Source of the DNA: Chersky-840 sp963810195
GTDB lineage: Bacteria; Actinomycetota; Acidimicrobiia; Acidimicrobiales; UBA8190
Length of the DNA stretch: 64,000 nucleotides
Assembly (NCBI GenBank): GCA_963810195.1
Contig: CAWEMO010000001.1
Location: forward strand, 620,001 to 684,000
Reading direction: 5' to 3'
Shown: piece by piece, positions 24,479-33,900 of the stretch
Layout of the letters: each line of letters starts with the position of its first letter
Position numbering within the stretch: the stretch's first letter is position 1
Notes under the pieces: model-generated
Told to the model about the DNA's origin: nothing
What the model saw: the letters and a program-made list of their open reading frames with translations, nothing else
The model's database searches: none
Translations under genes and position numbers: made by a program

Positions 24479-25282
24479 ATGGCCGCGGTCAAGAAGTCGC
24501 CACCGCCGAAGAAGAAGGGCTCCGGCCCCAAGAAGACCGTCTCGGCCAAGAAGGCCGCGCCCGCCAAGAAGAAGGCGGCTCCGGCCAAGAAGAAGGTGGT
24601 GGCGCTCAAGAAGAAGGCCGCGCCCGCCAAGAAGACCCCTACGGCCAAGAAGGCCGCGCCCGCCAAGAAGAAGGCGGCTCCGGTCAAGAAGGTGGCGGCT
24701 CCGGTCAAGAAGGTGGCGGCTCCGGTCAAGAAGGTGGCGGCTCCGGTCAAGAAGGTGGCCGCAGTGAAGAAGGTGGCCGCAGTGAAGAAGGTGGTGGCGG
24801 ACGCCTCTGTCAGCACGGCTCCCGCCGCCGTGGCGCGGGGGAAGGCGGTCCCGGCCGCCAAGGCGGCCCCTCCCAAGCCACCCCCCAAACCCACCCGGGG
24901 TCCCTACGCCTCGGAGCCGAAGTTCCTCGAGGAGCAGCGCAAATTGCTTCTCGAGGAGCGTGAGGTCTACCAGAACCAAGCGGCCGACCTCCGCGCCGAG
25001 GCGGAGTCCCTGGCCCTCGAGCGCGAGCCGGGGGACGTGCAATTCGACGAGGAGTCCGGCGAGGGCGGGACCGTGGCCGTGGACCGCGAGCGTGACCTGA
25101 CGTTGTCGGCCCAAGCTCTGGCCACCATCGAGGAGATCGACATGGCCCTGCAAGCCATCGAGACCAAGATGTACGGCGCGTGTGAGAGCTGCGGGCAACC
25201 GATCCCCAAGGCGAGGCTGCGGGCGCTGCCCTATGCCCGGCTGTGCGTGTCGTGCAAGAGCGGAGGACTGCACCGACGCTGA
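24479..25282 (+). CDS. DksA/TraR-family zinc finger protein with histone H1-like lysine/alanine-rich N-terminus
   Basis: 267 residues. Roughly the first 110 are Lys/Ala/Pro repeats (KKAAPAKKKAAPAKK, then APVKKVA units), like the tail of histone H1. The carboxy half is a DksA/TraR domain: a helical EEQRKLLLEEREVYQN region, then a four-cysteine zinc finger CESCGQ with CVSC 23 residues later. DksA-type proteins act in the RNA polymerase secondary channel; the basic tail should bind nucleic acid. The ATG follows GGAGGG. The order ileS, this gene, lspA, rluD matches the Streptomyces locus containing a protein of the same architecture. Function beyond that is inferred. Confidence 0.85.
   Translation: MAAVKKSPPPKKKGSGPKKTVSAKKAAPAKKKAAPAKKKVVALKKKAAPAKKTPTAKKAAPAKKKAAPVKKVAAPVKKVAAPVKKVAAPVKKVAAVKKVAAVKKVVADASVSTAPAAVARGKAVPAAKAAPPKPPPKPTRGPYASEPKFLEEQRKLLLEEREVYQNQAADLRAEAESLALEREPGDVQFDEESGEGGTVAVDRERDLTLSAQALATIEEIDMALQAIETKMYGACESCGQPIPKARLRALPYARLCVSCKSGGLHRR
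24683..24745 (+). repeat. 21-base tandem repeats in the histone-like tail gene
   Basis: GTCAAGAAGGTGGCGGCTCC plus G occurs three times from 24683 (24683, 24704, 24725) and a fourth, diverging copy begins at 24746. Each adds VKKVAAP. Shorter AAGAAG-rich repeats flank both sides. Confidence 0.9.
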
Positions 25283-25761
25283 ACGACGGGGAGCCCCCGA
25301 GGCGCGACGCCGTCCGGCGCCTGCTCATCGCCGGGGCGGTCGCCGTCGTGGTGGTGGCCGCCGATCAGGCGACGAAGTCGTGGGCCGTGGACCGGCTCTC
25401 ACACGGTCCCATCCACGTGGTGTGGAAGCTCGACCTCGAGCTCACCTACAACTCTGGTGCCGCCTTCAGCTTCGCCCAGGGCTGGGCCCCGGTCCTGGGG
25501 GGCCTCGCCGTCGTGGCCGTGCTCGTGATGCTGGGGGCGATCCGGCGGGTCCAGTCGACGCCCATCGCGGTGGCGCTCGGTTTGGTGGTGGGAGGAGCGC
25601 TCGGCAACCTGGCCGACCGGGTGTTCCGCTCGCATCACGGTGCGGTTGTCGACTTCATCGCGCTGCATTTCTGGCCCACGTTCAACATCGCCGACTCGTG
25701 CGTCGTCGTGGGCGGGATCCTCGCCGGGTTGCTGTTGTGGCGAGGGGAACGGGCCACGTGA
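25243..25761 (+). CDS. lspA: Lipoprotein signal peptidase LspA
   Basis: Up to 172 residues. LspA removes signal peptides from diacylglyceryl-modified prolipoproteins in the membrane. Conserved boxes are ADQATKSWAV, TYNSGAAFSF, GGALGNLADRVFR with VVDFI (first catalytic Asp) and FNIADSCVV (second Asp). Four hydrophobic helices are visible. The start is unclear. GTG 25243 or GTG 25252 would overlap the upstream gene by 31-40 bases, whereas CTG 25279 makes the usual NTGA overlap with its stop and leaves about 14 residues before the first helix. The 3' end overlaps the next gene by GTGA. Confidence 0.92.
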   Translation: MRVVQERRTAPTLNDGEPPRRDAVRRLLIAGAVAVVVVAADQATKSWAVDRLSHGPIHVVWKLDLELTYNSGAAFSFAQGWAPVLGGLAVVAVLVMLGAIRRVQSTPIAVALGLVVGGALGNLADRVFRSHHGAVVDFIALHFWPTFNIADSCVVVGGILAGLLLWRGERAT

Positions 25762-26759
25762 GCGCAGCGCCGGGGTCGGAACCGCCGCCCGGGCCTCCGC
25801 ACTCTCCGGACGTGCTGGACCTGACCGTGCCCGCCGCCCTGGCCGGTGCCCGCGTCGACCGGGCGGTGTCGCTCCTCAGTGGACTGCCGCGTCGCGCCGT
25901 GGCGGAGCTGGTCGAGATCGGGGGGGTGCTGCTCGACGGCCGCCCCGTCACGACCCGCAGCCGCACGGTCCGAGGCGGTCAACGCCTGCAGGTCGAGATG
26001 CACCCTGCGGACACCGACACTCCGCGCCCGGACCCGTCGGTGGCCTTCGCCGTCGTGTACGAAGACACCGAGATCGTGGTGGTGGACAAGCCCGCGGGCC
26101 TCGTGGTGCACCATGGCGCGGGGCACCGCGGGGGAACCCTGGTCGACGGTCTGGCGGCGCGTTTCCCCGATCTCGCCGGCCTGGCCGAAGCCGGAGGCGG
26201 TGACCCGAGCCGGCCGGGCATCGTGCACCGCCTGGACAAGGGCACGTCCGGGCTGCTGGTGGTGGCCCGCACGCCCGACGCGTACCGAGCCCTGTCGAGG
26301 CAATTCCGGTCACACAGCGCGGGACGCGAGTACCTCGTGCTCGTGGCGGGGTCCATGGAGTCCGACGAGGGGACCATCGACGCGCCGATCGGGCGCTCGA
26401 CGCGACAGCGGACGCGCATGGCCGTCACCTCCCGGGGGAGACAGGCGCGCACCGAGTACCGGGTGGTCGGGCGCTTCTCCGGCCCCGTTCCCTGCACCTT
26501 GCTCGAAGCCCGCTTGGACACGGGGCGGACCCATCAGGTCCGGGTGCACCTGGCCGCCATCGGCCATCCGGTCATCGGTGACGATCGCTACGGAGGGTCA
26601 TCCGCCCGCCCTCGCCCCGTCACGGCTCACATGGCGCCCGGCCGGCTGTTCCTCCACGCCTTCCGCCTGTCGCTGGATCACCCGGCGGGAGGCCGGAGGA
26701 GCTGGGACGCAGCCCTCCCCGAGGACCTCGGCGCGGTCCTGGCGGGCTTGTCGCCCTGA
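25758..26759 (+). CDS. RluD-type 23S rRNA pseudouridine synthase
   Basis: 333 residues. An N-terminal S4 RNA-binding domain (VDRAVSLLSGLPRRAVAELVEIGGV, in part) is followed by the RluA/RluD catalytic domain. The catalytic aspartate lies in GIVHRLDKGTSGLLVVAR, and TGRTHQVRVHLAAIGHPVIGD (in part) is the usual second signature. RluD makes pseudouridines in helix 69 of 23S rRNA; the exact sites here are not provable from sequence. GTG start overlapping lspA stop. Confidence 0.93.
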   Translation: MSAAPGSEPPPGPPHSPDVLDLTVPAALAGARVDRAVSLLSGLPRRAVAELVEIGGVLLDGRPVTTRSRTVRGGQRLQVEMHPADTDTPRPDPSVAFAVVYEDTEIVVVDKPAGLVVHHGAGHRGGTLVDGLAARFPDLAGLAEAGGGDPSRPGIVHRLDKGTSGLLVVARTPDAYRALSRQFRSHSAGREYLVLVAGSMESDEGTIDAPIGRSTRQRTRMAVTSRGRQARTEYRVVGRFSGPVPCTLLEARLDTGRTHQVRVHLAAIGHPVIGDDRYGGSSARPRPVTAHMAPGRLFLHAFRLSLDHPAGGRRSWDAALPEDLGAVLAGLSP

Positions 26760-26771
26760 GAAAGGTCAGGG

Positions 26772-27608
26772 TCAGGCGGCCTGGTGCGCCGCCTCGATCT
26801 CCGCCAGGGTGGCGAGCTGTTGCAGCGCACGTGCCTCTGCCTGGCGGGCCCGGCGCACGCCGATGCCGAGGCGTGACGCGGTGGCCTGCAGGGAGGTCGG
26901 TGTCCCGTCGTCGAGCCCGTAGCGGATGCGCAGGACGTCGCGCTCGAGCTCTCCCAGACTGTCCACGGCGTTGCGCACCCGGCTGAGGACGATCTGCCGT
27001 TCGACGTCGTCCTCGAAGGTGGGCTGTTCCGCGCCGACGAGGTCGCCGAGGGCCGTGCCGCTGTCGGTCCCCGCCGGCTGGTCGAGACTGGCCACGACGC
27101 GCGCCGCGGCCTGGACCGACTCGAGCGTCCGCTCGTCGACGCCGCTCGCCTCGGCCACCTCTTCCGCGGTGGGGTCACGCTGGAGATCGGCGGCGAGCTC
27201 CCAGGTCACCCGATCGGCGCGCTGGGCCTGCTCCGCCACCTCCATGGGCACGCGGATGGTGTTGCCGTGCTGCTGGACGGCCCGCTGCAGGGCTTGGCGG
27301 ATCCACCACGTGGCGTAGGTCGAGAAGCGGAAGCCGCGCTGCCAGTCGAACTTGTCCACGGCGCGCATGAGCCCGAACGTCCCCTCCTGGACGAGGTCGC
27401 CGAAGTCCACGCCCCGGTCCTGGTAACGACGCGCCCAGTGCACGACGAGCCGCAGGTTGGCCGCGATCATCTGGCGGCGGGCCTCGTCGTCGCCGGCGGC
27501 GACGCGCTTGGCCAGTTCCACCTGCTCCTCGTGGTCCGGCAGGGGGTACCGGTCCAGGTCGTCCAGAAACAGCCGGATGCCGTCGTGGGTGCTTGTCGAG
27601 TTCGCCAT
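26772..27608 (-). CDS. RNA polymerase sigma factor, sigma-70 family (RpoD/group 2 type)
   Basis: 278 residues. Region 1.2 is DGIRLFLDDLDRYPLP. Region 2 is DFGDLVQEGTFGLMRAVDKFDWQRGFRFSTYATWWIRQALQRA (core and -10 recognition; cited as RFSTYATWWIRQ), with region 3 around LAADLQRDPTAEEVAE. Region 4 is shortened but carries the RDVLRIRYGLDDG and helix-turn-helix part. The size and lack of region 1.1 suggest a group 2 or stress-type sigma rather than the main housekeeping factor. ATG 27608 has GAAGAGGAA upstream; a longer start in the same frame would add about 9 residues (ASRRRGT) or more. It ends 12 bases after the convergent RluD-type gene. Confidence 0.92.
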   Translation of the reverse strand: MANSTSTHDGIRLFLDDLDRYPLPDHEEQVELAKRVAAGDDEARRQMIAANLRLVVHWARRYQDRGVDFGDLVQEGTFGLMRAVDKFDWQRGFRFSTYATWWIRQALQRAVQQHGNTIRVPMEVAEQAQRADRVTWELAADLQRDPTAEEVAEASGVDERTLESVQAAARVVASLDQPAGTDSGTALGDLVGAEQPTFEDDVERQIVLSRVRNAVDSLGELERDVLRIRYGLDDGTPTSLQATASRLGIGVRRARQAEARALQQLATLAEIEAAHQAA

Positions 27609-27747
27609 CGTTCCTCTTCGTCGTGATGCCATATCGAATAACACCGCTGTGGTGCCCGACATTCCGTCCCGCAGCTGCAAACCTGGGGTCCTGGGCCCGT
27701 CGGGAGCCGGGTTGCGGGCCTGCCGGGTGCCGTGCTCGGCTGGCACG

Positions 27748-28389
27748 ATGCCTCTGGGAGCCGCGTCGGGCCCCGACGACTCCGTCGCCCCGGTCGACGG
27801 AGGGGCCGGGGCCCGCTTCGTGGTCGTGCGCCACGGCGCCACGGAGTGGAGCCGGACAGGCCGGCACACGGGCCGCACGGACCTCCCCCTGCTCGACGAG
27901 GGCCGACGCGAGGCGCAGGAGCTCGGGCGCCGGCTGGCCGGCCACGGGTTCGCCCTCGTCCTGACGAGCCCCCTGCGGCGGGCCCGTGAGACCTGCGAGA
28001 TCGCCGGCTTCGGCCCCGCGGCCCAGGAGTGCGGGGACCTGCGCGAGTGGGACTACGGCGACTTCGAGGGCCGGACGACCGACGAGATCCGAGCCGGCCG
28101 ACCCGGGTGGTCGCTGTGGCGCGACGGGGTGCCCGACGGGGAGACGGCCCGCGACGTGGGGGGCCGCGCCGACCGCGTCATCGCCGCGGTCCGCGCCCAG
28201 CACGGGGACGTCCTCGCCTTCGCCCATGCCCACGTGCTGCGCGTCGTGGCGGCCCGGTGGGTGGGGCTTCCCGCCACCGCCGGGGCTCTGCTCACGCTGT
28301 CGCCGGCCTCCATCAGCGTCCTCGGCTGGGAGCGCGAGGTCGCCGTGATCACCCGCTGGAACGACGCGGCGGGCGACGCCGTGGAGTGA
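27748..28389 (+). CDS. Histidine phosphatase family protein
   Basis: 213 residues. The phosphoglycerate-mutase-like signature is VVVRHGATEW, with SPLRRARETCEIAG, EWDYGDFEG and the second catalytic histidine in AFAHAHVLRVVAA. These enzymes remove phosphate from small molecules; the substrate cannot be read from the sequence, and the match is to the broad broad-specificity phosphatase branch (CobC/GpmB-like). ATG 27748 is chosen; the frame is open further upstream, toward the divergent sigma factor gene. It converges with the Rrf2 gene. Confidence 0.85.
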   Translation: MPLGAASGPDDSVAPVDGGAGARFVVVRHGATEWSRTGRHTGRTDLPLLDEGRREAQELGRRLAGHGFALVLTSPLRRARETCEIAGFGPAAQECGDLREWDYGDFEGRTTDEIRAGRPGWSLWRDGVPDGETARDVGGRADRVIAAVRAQHGDVLAFAHAHVLRVVAARWVGLPATAGALLTLSPASISVLGWEREVAVITRWNDAAGDAVE

Positions 28390-28434
28390 GAGACGTCCTC
28401 GACGCGCTGCGCCTCGGAACGCGCACCGACGAGG

Positions 28435-28881
28435 TCAGTGCAGGCGCCGGGCCGGCGCCGGGGCCCCGCGTGCCCGCGACACCATGTCCTCGAGGGTGAA
28501 GGAGTCCAGGTGGCCCCGCATGTGCTCTCCCACGTCGGACCAGACGGTGAGCAAGATGCATTGCCCTTCGTGCTCACAGGCCCCGTTCTCGTGGGGCCGG
28601 CCGAAGTCCCCCGCCACGATCGGCCCGTCGACCGCGCTCACGATCTGTCCGAGCGTGATCTCCCCCGGGGGGCGGGCCAGGACGTACCCGCCACCGACGC
28701 CTCGCTTGGAGCGAACCAGTCCCGCTCCTTTCAGGGCGAGCAGGATCTGCTCGAGATAGGGCTGGGGGAGCCCGGTGCGCTCGGCGATGTCGCGCACCGA
28801 CGTGGGACTCTGGGAATCGTCGTGCAGTGCCAACGAGAGCAGGGCGCGGCTGGCGTAGTCGCCCCGGGTCGAGACCTTCAC
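28435..28881 (-). CDS. Rrf2 family transcriptional regulator
   Basis: 148 residues with the Rrf2/IscR winged helix at the N-terminus (MKVSTRGDYASRALLSLAL, then LPQPYLEQILLALKGAGLV). GGGYVLARPPGEITLGQIV is the family's wing signature. The cluster-binding region has only two obvious cysteines (ACEHEGQC), whereas IscR uses three, so an Fe-S, NO or thiol sensing role is possible but not assured. The GTG start has TAGCAT six bases upstream and no Shine-Dalgarno. It is divergent from the phosphatase-superfamily gene at 28989. Confidence 0.9.
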   Translation of the reverse strand: MKVSTRGDYASRALLSLALHDDSQSPTSVRDIAERTGLPQPYLEQILLALKGAGLVRSKRGVGGGYVLARPPGEITLGQIVSAVDGPIVAGDFGRPHENGACEHEGQCILLTVWSDVGEHMRGHLDSFTLEDMVSRARGAPAPARRLH

Positions 28882-28887
28882 ACTCCG

Positions 28888-28893
28888 ATGCTA
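28888..28893 (-). promoter_or_regulatory. Candidate -10 element of a leaderless rrf2 transcript
   Basis: On the minus strand TAGCAT is followed by CGGAGT and then the GTG start. The six-base gap places the transcription start at or next to the start codon. Confidence 0.4.
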
Positions 28894-28975
28894 CCCGTGA
28901 GGCCGTGGTGTATCGGCTGACGGCACGGTCCGCACGGGCATCGCCGACGGATGGGGCTGTCCCCCCCGGCGTGGG

Positions 28976-28981
28976 TACAGT
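28976..28981 (+). promoter_or_regulatory. Candidate -10 element before the phosphatase-superfamily gene
   Basis: TACAGT ends seven bases before ATG 28989, with no Shine-Dalgarno in GCCGCAG. Same layout as the other leaderless candidates in the window. Confidence 0.38.
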
Positions 28982-28988
28982 GCCGCAG

Positions 28989-30173
28989 ATGATCGACGCT
29001 GCGGCCGCCGGCGAGCACGGGGGCGCGGGCCCCGGTGCTCCCGTCCCGGCGTTGCCCGACTACGGCGGCGCATGCCTGTCCTCGGTGGTCCCCGCCCTTT
29101 TCTCGGCTCTCGCGGGGGACTCCGCCGTGCCCTCCTGGGTCCCCGACCCCGTGCGGGGTGCGAGGCAGGTGGTCCTGCTCGTCCTCGACGGGTTGGGCTG
29201 GGAACAGCTCCAGGCATCCAGGGCGTGGGCACCGACGCTGGCCTCCGCGACCGGCGGCCCGATCACCTCGGTGGCACCGACCACCACCGCCACCGCCCTG
29301 ACGTCGCTCACCACCGGTTCGCCGCCCGCGGTCCACGGCATCGTGGGCTACCGGGTGCGGGTCGATGCCGACCCCTCGCCGGGTCAGGGGCCCGGCGACG
29401 TGATGAACGTCCTGCGCTGGCGTACCGGTCGGGGCGACGCGCGGCGCGTGATCCCCCCACCCCGGTTCCAACCCGTGCCGCCCTTCGCAGGGCGCGCCGT
29501 CCCGGCGGTGACGCGCTCGGAGTTCGCCTCCACCGGGTTCACGGCCGCCCACCTGACCGGTGTCCGTCTCGTCGGATGGTCCGTCCCTTCCGTGCTGGTC
29601 GTGAGCGTGCGGCGCCTGCTCGGCGCCGGAGAGCCCTTCGTCTACGCGTATTACGAGGGTCTCGACAAGGTCGCCCACGAACACGGTCTCGGCGACCACT
29701 ACCGCCAGGAGCTCAAGGCGGTCGACCGGTTGGTGGCGGACCTGCTCGACGTCCTGCCGCCGGGCGCGGTGCTCGCCGTCACCTCCGACCACGGCCAGGT
29801 CGAGGTGGGGAACGCCACCCGCCTCCCGGCGCCTGCCCTGTTCGAGATGGTCGAGCTGTTCTCGGGCGAGGGCCGTTTCCGGTGGCTCCACGTCCGCCCG
29901 GGATCACTCGACGACACCGTGGCCGTGGCTCACGAGGCCCACGGCGACGAGGCGTGGGTCCGGACGCGGGAGCAGATGGTCGACGACGGGTGGTTCGGAG
30001 GTCCGTTGACCGCCCCCGTCGCCTCCCGGCTCGGGGACGTCGCACTCGTGGCGCATGCCCCGGTGGCGTTCCTCGACCCCGCCGACACCGGCGAGACGCG
30101 GTTGATGGGCCGGCACGGGTCTCTGACCGCGGCCGAGATGGCCGTCCCCTTCGTGGGCTTGGCGCCGGGCTGA
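28989..30173 (+). CDS. Alkaline phosphatase superfamily protein (type I phosphodiesterase/nucleotide pyrophosphatase-like)
   Basis: 394 residues. The metal-binding VVLLVLDGLGWEQL near the N-terminus and the nucleophile region SVAPTTTATALTSLTTG are typical of the phosphodiesterase branch of the alkaline phosphatase superfamily. Metal ligands continue with YYEGLDKVAHEHG and AVTSDHGQVEVG, and the late RHGSLTAAEMAVPF. No signal peptide is evident, so it is probably cytoplasmic. Substrate unknown. Start at ATG 28989 follows a TACAGT; an in-frame start further upstream would extend into the divergent promoter region. Confidence 0.85.
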   Translation: MIDAAAAGEHGGAGPGAPVPALPDYGGACLSSVVPALFSALAGDSAVPSWVPDPVRGARQVVLLVLDGLGWEQLQASRAWAPTLASATGGPITSVAPTTTATALTSLTTGSPPAVHGIVGYRVRVDADPSPGQGPGDVMNVLRWRTGRGDARRVIPPPRFQPVPPFAGRAVPAVTRSEFASTGFTAAHLTGVRLVGWSVPSVLVVSVRRLLGAGEPFVYAYYEGLDKVAHEHGLGDHYRQELKAVDRLVADLLDVLPPGAVLAVTSDHGQVEVGNATRLPAPALFEMVELFSGEGRFRWLHVRPGSLDDTVAVAHEAHGDEAWVRTREQMVDDGWFGGPLTAPVASRLGDVALVAHAPVAFLDPADTGETRLMGRHGSLTAAEMAVPFVGLAPG

Positions 30174-30250
30174 CCCGGGCGGACGCCTCGGGACCCCGGG
30201 GACGGCGGCTGCGTTTGGCGGCCGACGACCTGTTTGGGAGGATCAGGCTC

Positions 30251-30814
30251 ATGGATCAGGAAACCGAACAGCCCGCCGGTGCCGACTCCGGCGACGCCGT
30301 GCTCTTGGAGCCCGGCGAGCGCCCGTCGACCCTCGTCTCTCCCGGGGGTGCCCCGGGCGTGGCGGGCGCCCGGACCGGCGCCGAGGGGGAGGGCGACGAC
30401 GTCACCGAGTCGGTCCAGCAGCCGGCCAAGGTCATGCGGATCGGGTCGATGGTGAAGCAGCTCCTCGACGAGGTGCGGGCCGCTCCGCTCGACGAGGCCA
30501 GCCGCACCCGCCTGAGGGAGATCTACGAGGAGTCGGTCCGCGAGCTCGCCGGCGCGCTCAGCCCCGACCTGGCCGCGGAGCTCGACCGCATGGCGTTGCC
30601 CTTCGACGACTCGGTGCCGAGCGAAGGGGAGCTCCGCATAGCCCAGGCCCAGCTCGTGGGGTGGCTCGAAGGCCTGTTCCACGGCATCCAGGCCACGCTT
30701 CTCGCCCAGCAGATGGCGGCCCGGGCCCAGCTCGAGGAGATGCGGCAACGGGGGCTTCCCCCGGGCGCGGGGAACCAGGACGGCCTCCCGGCGCGCCCCG
30801 GCACCTATCTGTGA
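30251..30814 (+). CDS. bpa: Bacterial proteasome activator Bpa/PafE (DUF2587)
   Basis: 187 residues. Bpa is an ATP-independent ring that opens the 20S proteasome gate and feeds it partly unfolded proteins. The sequence follows the mycobacterial protein closely: QPAKVMRIGSMVKQLLDEVR, APLDEASRTRLREIYEES, AELDRMALPFDD and ELRIAQAQLVGWLEGLFHGI. The carboxy terminus is GTYL, matching the GQYL that docks in the proteasome alpha-ring pockets. The acidic, Gly-rich N-terminus is disordered-looking. ATG 30251 has GGGAGG nine bases upstream. No proteasome genes lie in the window, but this gene implies prcA/prcB elsewhere in the genome. Confidence 0.95.
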   Translation: MDQETEQPAGADSGDAVLLEPGERPSTLVSPGGAPGVAGARTGAEGEGDDVTESVQQPAKVMRIGSMVKQLLDEVRAAPLDEASRTRLREIYEESVRELAGALSPDLAAELDRMALPFDDSVPSEGELRIAQAQLVGWLEGLFHGIQATLLAQQMAARAQLEEMRQRGLPPGAGNQDGLPARPGTYL

Positions 30815-30860
30815 GTGTCCGGCGGGGCTGCTATCGTCGAATGACAACGCTGTGATTTCC

Positions 30861-30888
30861 CCACCGGGTGCGGCTCGATACCCGGTGG
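30861..30888 (+). terminator. Perfect 9-base-pair hairpin between bpa and dnaE
   Basis: CCACCGGGT (30861-30869) pairs with ACCCGGTGG (30880-30888) around a ten-base loop, 47 bases after the bpa stop and 67 before the dnaE start. It could end the bpa transcript or lie in the dnaE leader as a regulatory element. There is no T-run, as is common in high-GC actinobacteria. A TATCGT at 30832-30837 just upstream could be a dnaE -10 element, in which case the hairpin is in the leader. Confidence 0.5.
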
Positions 30889-30955
30889 TGCAGCGAGGTG
30901 CTTCCAGGGGGCGCCCAACGACAAGACGCGACGCCGCCGAGGAGGACGGGGGCTC

Positions 30956-33900
30956 ATGGCCGCCAGGGGATCGTTCACTCATCTGCACACCCACACCGAG
31001 TACTCGATGCTCGACGGCGCGTCCCGGCTCGAGGACCTCGTCGCCGCCGCCGTGGCCGACGGGCAACCGGCGCTTGGCATCACCGACCACGGGAACATGT
31101 ACGGGGTGCTCGACTTCTACGCCGCGTGCCGCAACGCGGGCATCAACCCCGTCATCGGCACGGAGGCGTACATGGCGGGTGAGTCCCGCCACGAGCGTCC
31201 CGTGCGGCGGGGCAAGGTCGACGACACGGGCGGGGACGTCGAAGGAGGGGAGAAGCTCTACTACCACCTGACGTTGCTGGCCGAGACCACCGAGGGGTAC
31301 CGGAACCTCCTCAAGCTCTCCTCGGCTGCCTACCTGGAGGGCTACTACTACAAGCCCCGCGTCGACTGGGAGCTCCTCGAACGACACCACGAGGGCATCA
31401 TCGCCACCACCGGGTGCCTCGGTGGCGTCGTGCTCCAGGCACTCCTGGCCGACGAGGAAGAGCGCGCCCTCAAGCTGGCGGGACGTCTTCAGGACGTGTT
31501 CGGGCGCGACAGCCTCTTCGTGGAGCTCCAGGACCACGGCCTGCCCCAACAGAAGAGGACCAACCCCGCGCTCGTCCGCATCGCCCGCCAGCTCGGCGCC
31601 CCGCTGCTCGCCACGAACGACAGCCACTACACGCACCGCGAGGACTCGGTGGCCCACGACGCCCTGCTGTGCGTGCAGACCGGTGCCCTGATCGACGACC
31701 CCAAGCGCTTCAAGTTCGAGGGTGAGGAGCACTACCTGAAGTCCGGCGCGGAGATGCGGGCCCTGTTCGCCGAGCTGCCCGAGGCCTGCGACAACACGCT
31801 TCTCATCGCCGAGCGCGCCGACGTCGAGATCGAGTTCGGTGTGAACGCCCTGCCCGAATTCCCGGTGCCACCCGAGTGCAAGGGCGACACCTACGAGCAG
31901 CGGGCCGACGCGTATCTTCGTCACCTGACATTGACCCGGGCCGAGTCCCGGTACGGGGCGCCCCTGCCCTCCCCGGTGACCGAGCGCATCGACTACGAGC
32001 TCGGCGTGATCGCCAGCATGGGGTTCTCCGCGTACTTCCTCGTGGTCTGGGACCTGATCCGCCACGCCCGCGAGAGCGGGATCCGGGTCGGGCCCGGGCG
32101 AGGCTCGGCCGCAGGGTGTTGCGTGGCGTACTGCCTCGGCATCGTGGACCTCGACCCGATCCGTTACGACCTGCTCTTCGAGCGGTTCCTGAACCCCGGG
32201 CGCAAGCAGATGCCCGACATCGACATGGACTTCGACGAGCGTTACCGGGGCGAGATGATCCGTTACGCGACCGAGCGCTACGGGGCGGACCGCGTGGCGC
32301 AGATCGTGACCTTCTCGACGATCAAGGCACGGGCCGCGGTCCGCGACACGGCCCGCGTCCTCGGGTACCCCTATCTCGTCGGCGACCGGATCGCCAAGGC
32401 CATGCCCCCGCTCATCATGGGCCGCGACACCCCGCTGCGGGCCTGTCTCGACCGCATCGAAGGGTTCGACGACGGCTACGCCACTGCGCAGGGGTTGCGG
32501 GACATGTACGCCACCGACGAAGAGGCCCGCCGAGTGATCGATGTGGCCAAGGGCCTCGAAGGCCTGCGGCGACAGGACGGCATCCATGCCGCGGCCGTGG
32601 TCATCACCAAGGAACCGCTCACCGAGTACCTCCCCATCCAGCGCAAGCCCGAGAGCGGCCAGGATCCCGCCGAGGCACCCATCGTCACCCAGTACGAGAT
32701 GCACGGGGTCGAGGAGCTCGGGTTGCTGAAGATGGACTTCCTGGGCCTGCGCAACCTCTCGGTCATCGAACGTGCCCTGGACCTCGTGGCCAAGACCGAG
32801 GGGCGGCGGCCCGACATCGACGCCATCCCCCTCGACGACGAGGCCACCTTCGCCATGTTGCAGCGCGGGGACTCCATCGGCGTGTTCCAGCTCGAGGGCG
32901 GCCCCATGCGCTCGCTCATGCGGTCGCTCGCGCCGACGGGCTTCGACGACGTGGCCGCCCTGGTGGCGCTGTACCGGCCCGGCCCCATGGCGGCCAACAT
33001 GCACCGCGACTACGCGGACCGGAAGAACAACCGGCAGGCGGTGAGCTATCTCCACCCCGACCTCGAGCCCATCCTGGGCGACACCTACGGGCTCATGATC
33101 TACCAGGAGTCGGTGATGCGGGTGGCGCAGCGCTTCGCGGGCTACACGCTCGAAGAGGCCGACAACCTGCGCAAGGCCTGCGGCAAGAAGATCCGTGCGT
33201 TGATCCAGGCCGAGCGCGAGAAATTCGTGGCGGGCTGTGTGACCCAGGGGTACGAGAAGGCGCTCGGCACCAAGCTCTTCGACATCATCGAGCCCTTCGC
33301 CGACTACGCCTTCAACAAATCACACTCCTACGGCTACGGACTGGTGGCGTACCAGACGGCATGGCTCAAGGCGCACTATCCGGTGGAGTACTTCGCCGCC
33401 TTGCTTACGTCGGTCAAGGACGACAAGGACAAGACCGCGATCTACCTCGGCGAGTGTCGCACGATGGGCACCGAGGTGCTCGTCCCCGACGTGAACCGCT
33501 CGGCGGGGGAGTTCACCCCTCTGGTCGGTGAGGACGGTGCCCATCGCATCGTGTTCGGCCTGGCGGCGGTGCGCAACGTGGGGGAGAGCCTCGTGGACCG
33601 GATCGTGGCCGAGCGCGAGGCGAACGGCCCGTTCACCGACCTCTACGACTTCTGCCAACGCGTCGACCCCGTGGTGCTCAACAAACGGACCATGGAGTCG
33701 CTGGTGAAGTCGGGGGCCTTCGACTCGCTGGGATGTCCCCGACAAGGCCTGTGCCTGGTGATCGAGGAGATCGTCGACCGGACCCTCGAGCGCCGCCGCG
33801 AGGAGCAGGCCGGGATCTCCACCTTGTTCTCGACGCTCGAGGGATTCGGCGAGCCCGACGCCGGGGCCGAGTCGGTGGGGTACGGGGACCCCCGGGTCCC

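Noticed and set aside
29930..33055. 1041-codon open frame on the minus strand
   Set aside because: Antisense to the phosphatase gene, bpa and dnaE, all of which have clear motifs on the plus strand.
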